DNA of 64,000 bases, from the NCBI GenBank assembly GCA_033557465.1, contig JAWIIG010000025.1, positions 8,291,001 to 8,355,000 of the forward strand, read 5' to 3'. Source of the stretch: Ichthyophis bannanicus. Lineage: Eukaryota > Chordata > Amphibia > Gymnophiona > Ichthyophiidae. Both the position numbers and the translations under genes were made by a program. Under the pieces are notes generated by a model that saw only the letters and a list, made by a program, of their open reading frames with translations, searched no databases and was not told the DNA's origin. Shown one piece after another: positions 1 through 8,862 of the stretch; positions within the stretch are counted from its first letter, which is position 1, and every line of letters starts with the position of its first letter.

Positions 1-301
1 CATCATCATCCACACATGGACTCCATATCTGCAGTCCTATGCTAGGTTAGCTGTTCCACAGCATCCTTCTTTCTTCAACTCCTACCCTCCATCCTCAGGA
101 TGCCTGGTGTTCTGGGAGATAGCATGTTCCAGCCTATGACATGCTGGGACTCCAGGCATCTCAGCTTGGGAGTCCCCATATGTGAAGACTCATTCCTGCT
201 TGTTCCTGGAGATGGCACAGTTACGTACCTGTAACAGGTGATCTCTGGGAACAGCAGGAATAAGTCTTCACAACCCTCCCACCTCCCCAGGAGTTGTATC
301 T
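1..301 (+). mobile_element. DIRS element A0, 3' portion (YR tail remnant and ICR)
   Basis: This is the end of a family A DIRS element that extends left of the window. Positions about 15-80 look like the decayed last codons of its YR gene. Positions 164-278 are the ICR: the complement of the left ITR start, then of the right ITR end with its CACCTGTAACAGGTG-type core. The spacer after the ICR (GGAGTTGTATCTAT) is cut at 301 by element A1. The same spacer resumes as ATCTATCTTTCC at 12318, so the two pieces belong to one element. Confidence 0.75.
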
Positions 302-466
302 ATCTCCAGGAACAAGCAGGAATGAGTCCTCACATATGGGTACTTCGGAACCGACGGAGCCTGCGCGGGAAAGCTCCCCAGCTTCCCAGAAGGAAAGCTT
401 TTGGGGCTTCCCACAGCGCATGCGTGCTGCCTTCCCGCCTTCCTGACCAACTCTCCTCAGTTCTTC
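302..466 (+). repeat. Left ITR of A1
   Basis: About 165 bp that recur as reverse complement at 6347-6510 with few mismatches. It contains a near-palindrome around TTCGGAACCGACGG, a GCGCATGCG motif and TTCCCGCC. It probably holds the promoter, because the gag leader begins just downstream. Confidence 0.85.
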
Positions 467-677
467 TTTTTCCGCGGAGCCAGCAGGTCGTGTTCCTGTC
501 ACTGCTGAAGAATTTATTATTTTAAATTGTTTCTTTGACCGCGTGTCTGCCTTCCCCGATTCCGAACCGGTACCGCCGGTCTTTATTTCTTTAAAAAAAA
601 AAAAAAAAAAACTTCTTTTTTCCCACTTGGTGTATTTGTTTTTTGTGAGGCCTACAGGCCTTTACAAATTTTCCCTC

Positions 678-2490
678 ATGGAAAAACCAGCCTCTGGTTT
701 TAAAAAATGCACCAAGTGTACTGGTACTATTTCAGTCACAGACTCCCATGAATGGTGTCTTAAATGTTTGGGCCCTGACCATTCTATTCCGGATTGTCCA
801 TCCTGCTCTCTGATGTCCAAACGTGGCTTACAGAACAGAGCAGCCAAATTTCACATGCTGTTTTCTACAGATAATCCAGCATCAACATCCTCAAGGTCTT
901 CCTCTCCGGATGGATCTCAGGTAACCAAACATTCTGCAGGCAGGTCTTCAAAGGGCAAATCTCCCTCTAAGCAGCGAGAGGCCCTTAGGTTCGACCCTGA
1001 AGACCCTGCCCCAGCTAAACAACCCCGGCGGGAAGCTCCGGCTTCCAAAGCTCCTCCTATGGTGTTACAGGTTGACATCGATGGCACGGCCTCGACCGAT
1101 CACCTGCTAGACTGCTCTGGGGTACCGGCCCAAACCGGTACCGACATCCAGGCAGTCATAGCGTCTATGGGTACTACTGTACAATCCATGCAGCAAGCCA
1201 TATTCGCTTTCATTAATGCTGCAAAGACCTCGGTACCGCAACTGTCGGTTCCGACCCCGGTTCCGGTACCACAACCGATACCGGTACCCAGAGCATCTAT
1301 TTCTAATAGAATGCCGGTTCCGGGGATTTTTTCGATACCGACCCGGTTCCCGGTACGCCCGATGTCGATACCGGTCGGTATGCGTATCGGTCTCTGGAAG
1401 CAAATAGGTGATACTTTGAGTCTTCTGAGGATGCCGATACCTCAGATGATTCTGATGAAGCATCCCTTATTCTTCCTGAGGAGCCCTCTTCTCCAAAGAG
1501 GAGAATGTCTCCTCCAGAGGACTTGTCCTTTCAAGACTTCATTCTTGAAGTAGCCAAGGGACTCTCTATTTCAGTGTCCTCTGAGAAAGAACCTAGAGCA
1601 AAAAAATTAGACATATTAGGATACTCTAAGGTTCCTAAAGAGGCAGTCACCTTGCCCATTCATGATATCCTTCAAGAACACATGATGGACTTATGGGAGG
1701 CTCCTCTTACCCTATCTCCACATTCTCGTCGGTTGGACACCATGTATCGGGTCCCTCCTCCTCCTGGTTTTCAAAAAACTCAGCTTCCTCACCATTCTAT
1801 TGTGGTGAAGTCTGCTATGAAGAAGATAAAGAGTACCAAAAGACACACTCTTCTACCCCACCAGGAAGAGAATGTAGGACATTGGATGCTTTTGGCAGGA
1901 AAATCTTCCAAGCTAGTATGCTTATTGCCAGAATCAACTCATACAGCCTCTATATGGGCATGTTTCTTAAAGAGCTTACTCTCAAAATACGACAATTCCT
2001 CCCCTTCATCCCAGAGGATCGGAAAGAGGAATTCCTACTTCTTTTAAAGCATACCCAAGATGTGTCAAAGTTCTCCAATAGAGCTGCCTTTGACTCCTTT
2101 GAGGGTGCTAGCAGAGCATCAGGCATTGCTATAGCTGCTCGCAGAATTGCTTGACTCCAGGCCTCCGACCTGGAATCCTGGGTGCAAGATGGCCTAGGCA
2201 ATCTGCCCTGTACAGGTGAAAATCTATTTGGCAAGGAGTGGCAAGTCAAAGCCACTCAAATGGATGCAGAGAATGCTGCTCTAGATAGACTTTCTAAGTC
2301 TACTTCCACCTCTGCCAAGAAAAAGTCTTTTAAGAAACCCTTCTACAAAAAGACCAGATTTTCTACCAATGCTGGCCAATCAACTTCTCAGGTTCGCTTT
2401 GCTCCTAAACGTCAGCAGTCTAAACAGGCCAGACCAAAACCTGCAGGGGCTGCTACACTTCAACAGTCCCAACCCCCTCAGGGTTTTTGA
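678..2490 (+). pseudogene. DIRS-A gag, broken
   Basis: Gag-like nucleic-acid-binding protein of a DIRS element. The ATG at 678 starts MEKPASGFKKC. The N-terminal Cys motif CxxC...CxxCLGPDH...CxxC resembles a zinc-binding knuckle and is shared with the B, D and E gags. A Ser/Lys-rich stretch and a Pro-rich central linker follow, then a conserved C-terminal half (SFQDF, LPHHSIVV, CRTLDAFGR, SFEGASRAS, CTGENLFGK) and a basic tail. There are frameshifts near 1450-1500 and 1850, and a TGA at 2152 where other copies have Trp. It ends CAG GGT TTT TGA C, with pol in the +1 frame. Confidence 0.85.
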
Positions 2491-5049
2491 CTTACTTCTA
2501 GAGAACATACCCTTTCTGGCTCTGCAGCAACCAGAGCCTCTCACCATTCCAGGAAGGCTAACTCATTTTGCTCCCAGATGGGAGCAAATCACATCAGAAC
2601 AATGGACCCTCTATCATCAGAGAGGGTTACAAACTGCATTTTTCCAGCCTTCCTCCCCGTACCATGGTGAGACATTTCATCTCTCCCCCATCTTTTCTAC
2701 ACCTGTTGGGTCAGGAGGTGAATACCCTTCTTGCCCAAGGGGCAATAGAACAGGTTCCCCTTCTTCAACAGGGGTCAGGGTTTTACTCCCCCTATTTTCT
2801 CATTCCAAAGAAAACAGGGGGGCACAGACCCATTCAAGATCTGAGAGAATTAAGCAAATTTCTATACAAAGAGAAATTCAAAATGCTCTCTCTAGGTACT
2901 CTCCTTCCATACCTGCACAGTCAGGACTGGCTTTGTTCTCTATTTATTTATTTTATTTTATTTACAGTCTCTTATATACCGCACTATTCACCATCAGCGC
3001 AGTTCACATGGAACAAAATGCTCAGTACATTTAACACGTATGAGTTTACAGGTAACAGGGCATAAAAAACTTGGATAACCAGGGTAACTATTTACAAAAC
3101 GTACTACATGGCATCATATGTACAGAGGTTTCATAGGACAAACCAGCCCATTGTAGGATTGAGTATCAAACTTGGTGAGTTGTTGAAATACCGTAAATTT
3201 GTCTGGGACTGGTGTCAGTAGGTGTTATTGGGTTCTAGGTGATGCCATTGGGTTCTATAAGGTACTTGTTGAAGAGGTAGCATTTGAGGGCTTTTCTAAA
3301 CTGTGTTAGGCTCTTAATAGCCCGGATATCAGGGGGTAGTGAATTCCAGCATTTTGGGGCACTGAGACTGAAGGCTCTGTTGGCTGTCGATTTAGTGCAA
3401 ACAGTAAGTTCCTTCGGGATTTTTAAGGAGTTTATGGCCATGGATCTTCTTGCTCTAGTTGGAGATGTGATATGGATGAGGGAGGTTAAGGATGCAGATG
3501 TGAGATTATTGACAGCTTTAAAAGTGATTATCAGGGTCTTGAACACTATTCTAGCTTGAATGGGAAGCCAATGCAACTGTATCAGCAGAGGTTGCGTACA
3601 CACATATACTCATCCACCCATCCCACAGCAAAATTCCTCCGATTTCTGTTCCAGGGGAAACATTTCCAATACAGAGTACTCCCCTTCGGTCTAGCCTCTG
3701 CTCCAAGAGTGTTCACCAAATGCATGTCAGTAGTAGCTGCATTTCTACGCACTCTGGGAATATTTGTCTTCCTATACCTAGACGACTGGCTCATCCGAGC
3801 TCCATCTCAGTCCGAGGCTCAGACTTCCCTGGACCACACCAGACGCATTCTGCAGTATCTGGGACTTGTCATCAATCTTCCAAAGTCTCAACTCACCCCT
3901 ACTCAATCCCTCGAATTCATAGGGGCCTGGCTAGATACCACCACGGCAAGGGCCTATCTTCCCCAGGCACGTTGCCACCGTCTAGTGCATTTGGCCTCTC
4001 AAACTCAATCCAGAAGCCATTTGACTGCCAGAGAAATGCTTCAACTGCTAGGCCACATGGCATCCACAGTTCATGTGGTGCCTTATGCTCGTCTGCATAT
4101 GAGAGCAGCTCAGTGGACTTTGTCCACCCAGTGGAGCCAAGCATCAGGAGCTCTCAGACCAAATAGCCACCTCCAAACGTCTCTTTTGGTCTCTCCAATG
4201 GTGGATCTCCATCCAAAATCTTCTGTTGGGGGTCCCCCTTCCAACCGGTACTACCCCAAACAACCCTCACAACAGATGCCTCCCAAACAGGCTGGGGAGC
4301 TCTTCTTCAAGACCTCTCCACTCAAGGCACTTGGTCTCCACAAGAGACCACCCTTCATATAAACCTTTTGGAGCTCCGAGCAATTTTCCTTGCTCTCAAG
4401 GTCTTTCATACCCTCCTGCACAACATGACAGTTCTTGTTCATACCGACAATCAAGTGTCCATGTTCTACATAAACAAACAAGGAGGGACTGGCTCTCTGT
4501 CGCTTTGCAACGAAGCTCTCGGACTATGGGCCTTCGCCAGAGAGCATCAAATCCATCTCCTGGCAGTATATCTCCCAGGAATCCAAAACTCTTGGGCAGA
4601 CAGACTCAGTCGAGTTCTGCTTCCACACGAATGGTCCCTGCACATGGATCAGGTACTCAGAATCTTCCAGAAATGGGGAACCCCGGACATAGACCTCTTT
4701 GCAAGTCCGTGGAATGCCAAACTTCCCCGGTTCTGTTCCAGAATTCCGTGTCAGGGAATGCAGGCCAGGGATGCCTTCCTCCTTCATTGGGGTCACGGCC
4801 TCCTATATGCCTTTCCACCCATTCCTTTGATTCCCAAGACTGTTCAGACTACAAAGGGATCAAGGATCTATGATCCTCATATCTCCCCGCTGGCCACGCC
4901 AAGTGTGGTACCCTCTACTTCTGTGTCTCTCCCAGGCCCCCTCCCTGGATCTGGGAGCTGCTCCAGACCTTCTGTCTCAAGAGGGGGGGACTTTGTGGCA
5001 CCCAAACCCCAAGTCCCTTCACCTCAGAGCTTGGTTACTGAAGGCCTAG
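2489..5049 (+). pseudogene. DIRS-A pol (RT, RNase H, methylase-like), broken
   Basis: Pol begins in the +1 frame over the gag stop (FDLLLENIPFL). RT motifs visible are YFLIPKKTGG, the VLPFGLASAPR block and the catalytic YLDD near 3777-3788. RNase H follows (HTDNQVSMFYINKQGG). Then comes a segment (DLFASPWNAKLPRFCSR, AFPPIPLI) matching the Dam-like methyltransferase position of DIRS elements. An antisense L2 at 2941-3596 replaces the RT segment between CSL and the TH of the DAYTH block. Frameshifts occur near 2610, 4160 and 4840; the last fuses the methylase-like region to the YR frame. The original pol stop is TAG 5047-5049. Confidence 0.85.
2941..3596 (-). mobile_element. L2-type LINE 3' fragment inserted in A1 pol
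   Basis: On the minus strand it encodes the C-terminal tail of an L2-like ORF2 (LHWLPIQARIVFK, APKCWNSLPPDIR). It ends in an A-rich TAAA/TAAAA tail, seen on the plus strand as TATTTATTTATTTTATTTTA at 2941. The flanking DIRS sequence resumes at TACACACAT. Compared with A4, about 16 bp of target (AGATCTCAAGGATGCT) are missing, so insertion came with a small deletion. It is 5' truncated. Confidence 0.82.
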
Positions 5050-6083
5050 ATCTTCAAGACTTAAATGTCTCTCAGCAAGTGAAGGATATCCTCCATGCTT
5101 CCAGAAAACCTTCCACTAGGCGTTCCTATGCTTTTAAGTGGAAAAGAGTTTCCATTTGGTGTGCTCAAAGGAGTCTTGACCCTCTCTCGCTACCTCTGAA
5201 TTCTCTATTAGAATATCTCCTGCATCTTTCCAATGCAGGCCTCAAGGCGAATTCAGTACGAGTCCATTTGAGTGCTATTGCAGCATCACTTAAACCTATT
5301 AATGGACAACCCATTTCCTCTCATCCGCTTATTGCTAGATTCATGAGAGGCCTAACCTTAACTAAGCCTCCCATTAGACCTCCTCCGGTGGCATGGGACT
5401 TAAACTTGGTTCTTGGTCAGCTTATGAAGCCACCCTTTGAACCCTTAGCCTCAACCTTGAAATTTCTTTCCTGGAAGGTTGTTTTCCTTATCGCAGTCAC
5501 TTCAGCCCGCCGCATCAGTGAACTGCAGGCCTTAGTGGCTAATCCACCTTATACAAGGTTCCATCATGATAAGGTAGTCCTTAGGACGAATCCACACTTT
5601 ATGCCTAAAGTGGTTTCACCTTTTCATCTTAATCAAGAGGTGTATTTACCTATCTTTTTTCCACCTCCTCATGCATCTAATGCAGAGAGGGCCCTTCATA
5701 CTCTGGATTGTAAAAGGGCTCTCGCCTTTTACCTCCACAGGACACAGCAACATAGAAAGTCTTCCCAACTTTTTGTTGCTTTTGATCCTTCCCATTTGGG
5801 ACTTCCAGTCACTAAGAGAACCCTGTCCAATTGGATTGCTCAGTGTATCTCGTTTGCTTACCAGAGTAAGAACCTTACTCTGGAGGGCCATGTCACAGCT
5901 CACAATGTGAGGGCCATGGCCACCTCTATGGCTCATCTTCATTCTGTATCCATAGATCAAATCTGTCGAGCAGCCACCTGGGCCTCGGTTCATACCTTTA
6001 AAGCCCATTACTGTTTGGACAAGGACTCCCGCCGGGATGCCTTATTTGGTTAGGCTGTCCTCAAACACCTGTTCCATTCTTAA
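5031..6083 (+). pseudogene. DIRS-A tyrosine recombinase, truncated by late stop
   Basis: DNA recombinase that integrates the circular cDNA. It is open in frame from within pol (4368), beginning near TTG 5031 over the pol stop. It has the SAM-like N-terminal part (VKDILHASRKPSTRRSYAFK), then the catalytic domain with TSARRISELQ (Arg I), TAHNVRAMA (HxxR) and the ATWASVHTFKAHYCL block with the presumed nucleophile Tyr. A TAG at 6051-6053 removes the last 10 residues (related copies read AVLKHLFHT). All catalytic residues are present. Confidence 0.86.
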
Positions 6084-6175
6084 ACAACTCCTACCCACCT
6101 TCCCTCAATGGATGCCTGAGATCCATACGAAGATGGGGAACCCTTGGAGGGGGATCTCCCAGGCATCTTAGCTAG

Positions 6176-6285
6176 GGAGTCCCCATATGTGAGGACTCAT
6201 TCCTGCTTGTTCCTGGAGATAGCACAGTTACCTGTAACAGGTGATCTCTGGGAACAGCAGGAATTAGTCCTCACAACCCACCCAC
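6176..6285 (+). repeat. Internal complementary region of A1
   Basis: The first half (CCCATATGTGAGGACTCATT...) is the reverse complement of the start of the left ITR. The second half (CACAGTTACCTGTAACAGGTG...) is the reverse complement of the right ITR end. Together they equal the complement of the joined ends of a circular form. In DIRS this ICR is thought to template circle closure during replication. Confidence 0.88.
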
Positions 6286-6346
6286 CTCCCCTAGGAGTTG
6301 TATCTCTTTCTCGTCCTTTCCTCTCTCTATTGTCTCAGCTTTAAAC

Positions 6347-6536
6347 TCGAACTGAGGAGAGTTGGTCAGGAAGGCGGGAAGGCAGCGCGCTTGCGCTGTG
6401 GGAAGCCCCAAAAGCTTTCCTTCTGGGAAGCTGGGGAGCTTTCCCGCGCAGGCTCCGTCGGTTCCGACGTACCCATATGTGAGGACTAATTCCTGCTGTT
6501 CCCAGAGATCACCTGTTACAGGTAAGTAACTGTGCT
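6347..6536 (+). repeat. Right ITR and right terminus of A1
   Basis: Reverse complement of 302-466, followed by a right-end-specific tail CACCTGTTACAGGTAAGTAACTGTGCT. It is immediately followed by B1, whose left end begins TTCTCCAGG. Confidence 0.85.
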
Positions 6537-6699
6537 TTCTCCAGGACCAAGCAGGAAGTCAGTCCTCACTTATGGGTGACGTCGGCGCCGACGGAGCCCT
6601 CGCGGAGCAATTTTCCCCAGCTTTCAAAGAAAGCCTTTGGGAATTGCAGCGCGCATGCGCAGTCCTCTTCCCGCCCAAGGGTGTCATCTTAGCCAGTCT
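6537..6699 (+). promoter_or_regulatory. Left ITR and putative promoter of B1
   Basis: Matches 12131-12290 in inverse orientation. It holds a perfect 14-bp palindrome CGTCGGCGCCGACG (6580-6593) overlapping TGACGTCG (CRE-like, 6577-6584). A GCGCATGCGCA motif (6651-6661) resembles the NRF1 consensus. A YY1-like GTCATCTT (GCCATCTT in other B copies) lies near 6682. Promoter function is inference. Confidence 0.6.
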
Positions 6700-6939
6700 T
6701 CTTTTTTCCGCGGAGCCCTACAGACGTAGCCGTCGTGTCCCCGCGAAAAAGTTGATTTTTTCTTCAGAATTTCTCTTTTTTTCCATTCGGTTCGACGCCG
6801 GTCTTTTTCCCACCGGACTCGCGACGCCGGTCTCGAGTCCTCTTCTTATTTTTCGGTTTTTCTGACTTAGTCAGTTTTTCGTTTCGGTTTTTCCCTGGCA
6901 GCCCGGTCCTTTGACCTCGCCGGGGCCATTTTTCCCCCG

Positions 6940-8862
6940 ATGGCTGCCAGTGGTTTCAAGCGGTGTGGTCAGTGTGACCGAAATATGTCACTAACTGACA
7001 CACACGACTTTTGCCTCCGCTGCCTGGGCCCGGATCATGAAGAAATGATCTGTGGGCCCTGCGGCAAAATGTCCTCCAAAGCGTTGAGAAGTCGGCGGCA
7101 TCAGCGGGATAGAATCTTCGCTGACCCCAGCCGTACCCGGACCTCGTCGGAGGCCTCCGCGTCCAAAGGTTCCAGCTCGGACCGTCGCCGGAGTTCCTCC
7201 GACAGGGGTTCTCCCTCCGGGGACCATCGTCGTAAGGTGAAACCCGCGAGGGCGGCGTCGGTGGACGCTCCTGGCTCCGCGAGGGCCAGGTCGCATAGCC
7301 CCGATAGCCGTCCCGGGTCCTTGGAGAAGGAGCATCTCACGAAGCGACCTCGCCTGGAGTCGGAGCTGCCTGCTCGGGTAAGTCCTGTGGTCCTCCTGGA
7401 CTCGCCTCCGAGACAGCCGACGTCGGGCCCGACGCCGTCGGGGCCCGAGTCGGGGGCTGCTGGGTCACCTGAGCTCGGACTCAGGTTGACGGCCTTGGAG
7501 AGCAGATTGTCTGCCTTCATGGACCAGCAGCGGGCACTGCTCGCTGGCTTCGCTGGCGCCGCTGCCCCGACAGCCGGGACGTCGACGTCCAAGTCAACCC
7601 CGGAGACCGAGCCGATCCTCGAGTCGATGCGAACTCGAGTCGATCCTCGGTCGAGGTCACCCTCGGCCTCCCGTTCGGGACCGAGGTCGCCGACGCCGAC
7701 TCCCTCGGCGTCGGGGCGGCAGGCGCCGCGCCCTGCCCGGGCCGACCCCACCGAGTCCTCGTCGGAGTCGGTCTGGGAGTCTGAAGAGGAAGAGTCGCCT
7801 GATTCTTTCCGGACTCAGTGTGTCCCTTCGGACTCACCGGAGTCCGAGCCTCGGAAGCAGTCCCCCCCGGAGGATGCCCGGTTCTCGGACTTCGTTTGGG
7901 ATATGGCCAAGGCTTTGGCCTTCCCTGCGGATCCCGAGGAGGAGCCTCGAGCCGAAGAGCTCGACGCCCTCCAGTATGACTCTCCCGCAAGGGAACACTT
8001 TACTGTACCGGTTCCTCCCATGCTGGAACGACTACTCTTCCGCATGTGGGAGAGTCCGGCCACCTCGCCGGTCCTGAGCAAGCGGGTCGATTCTATCTAT
8101 CGAGTCAGCAAGAGCCCTGGCTTCCAAAAAGCACAGCTGCCACACCATTCCATGGTAGTGGAATCGGCCATGCATCGTCTTAAGAGCCAGAAGATGCACT
8201 CCTCGGTGCCTCCTGGCAGGGAGGCCCGTAACCTGGATGGCCTTGGCAAGAAGTGTTTCCAGGGCTCTATGCTTGCGTGTCGTGTCCAGACCTACCAGCT
8301 ATACATGGGCATGTATCTCCGAGACCTGGCTAAAGAGCTAGCCGGATTCTCCGCTGGTTTGTCCGAGGAACCCTTGCGGAGGTTCCTGGCCTTGTCCACT
8401 GGTATTCGGGAATGCTCAAAATTCATATCCCGAGCAGCCTACGATGGCTTTGAAGCGTCGGCTCGAGTGGCCGCAGCCGGCATCGGTGCCCGCCGACAGG
8501 CTTGGCTTCAGTCATCTGACCTTGAGCCCTGGGTGCAGGACAAGTTGGTCGATGTCCCCTGCCGAGGCGAAAACCTCTTTGGCAAGCCCATGGCTGAAAA
8601 GGCTGCACAAATTGAGACGGAAACTCTCACCAGGACTAGGCTTTCTAGGAAGACCTCCGCCCCTTCCCAGAAAAAGAAGGGCTCGGGAAAGAAGTCCTTT
8701 TACCCGAGGAAGGCGGCTGCCTACAAACAATACCCCCATTATCAGGCCCCTGCAGCTCCCCAACAGGGCCAGCAGGCCAAGGGACGGGGTAACGGGTCCC
8801 GTAGGCAGCAAGCCCCCAAGCCTGCACCACCAGCCCCTGCTCAGCAGGGTGGGGGTTTTTGA
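6940..8862 (+). CDS. DIRS-B gag protein, intact 640 aa
   Basis: Nucleic-acid-binding gag-like protein, presumed to package the element RNA. The ATG at 6940 starts MAASGFKRCGQC. An N-terminal Cys/His motif (C-x2-C, C-x2-CLGPDH, C-x2-C; residues about 9-44) looks like a zinc-binding module. A long Ser/Arg/Pro-rich, probably disordered region follows (about 60-300), then a conserved block from DARFSDFVWDMAKAL with LPHHSMVVESAM and CRGENLFGK, and a Lys/Gln-rich basic tail. No stop or frameshift. It ends GGT TTT TGA C; pol continues in +1. The GC- and CpG-rich coding contrasts with the AT-rich LINE pieces nearby. Confidence 0.9.
   Translation: MAASGFKRCGQCDRNMSLTDTHDFCLRCLGPDHEEMICGPCGKMSSKALRSRRHQRDRIFADPSRTRTSSEASASKGSSSDRRRSSSDRGSPSGDHRRKVKPARAASVDAPGSARARSHSPDSRPGSLEKEHLTKRPRLESELPARVSPVVLLDSPPRQPTSGPTPSGPESGAAGSPELGLRLTALESRLSAFMDQQRALLAGFAGAAAPTAGTSTSKSTPETEPILESMRTRVDPRSRSPSASRSGPRSPTPTPSASGRQAPRPARADPTESSSESVWESEEEESPDSFRTQCVPSDSPESEPRKQSPPEDARFSDFVWDMAKALAFPADPEEEPRAEELDALQYDSPAREHFTVPVPPMLERLLFRMWESPATSPVLSKRVDSIYRVSKSPGFQKAQLPHHSMVVESAMHRLKSQKMHSSVPPGREARNLDGLGKKCFQGSMLACRVQTYQLYMGMYLRDLAKELAGFSAGLSEEPLRRFLALSTGIRECSKFISRAAYDGFEASARVAAAGIGARRQAWLQSSDLEPWVQDKLVDVPCRGENLFGKPMAEKAAQIETETLTRTRLSRKTSAPSQKKKGSGKKSFYPRKAAAYKQYPHYQAPAAPQQGQQAKGRGNGSRRQQAPKPAPPAPAQQGGGF

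Larger units (their letters stand above)
302..6536 (+). mobile_element. DIRS element A1 (family A), full-length but decayed
   Basis: The element runs from the left terminus ATCTCCAGGAACAAGCAGG to the right terminus ending TAAGTAACTGTGCT. It contains, in order, left ITR, gag, pol, YR, ICR and right ITR, which is the diagnostic DIRS arrangement; there are no LTRs, protease or DDE integrase. It carries an antisense L2 insertion. It lies inside A0 and is directly abutted by B1. Every gene has a frameshift or stop, so it is inactive. Confidence 0.88.

Noticed and set aside
6130..6290. ICR blocks as solo ITRs or as separate short elements
   Set aside because: Each is exactly the complement of the joined left and right ends of its own element, the expected DIRS internal feature.
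7101..7751. Antisense ORFs across gag and pol (for example 7101-7751 and 22564-23196, minus strand)
   Set aside because: They mirror the codon bias of the GC-rich gag on the other strand and show no family motifs.
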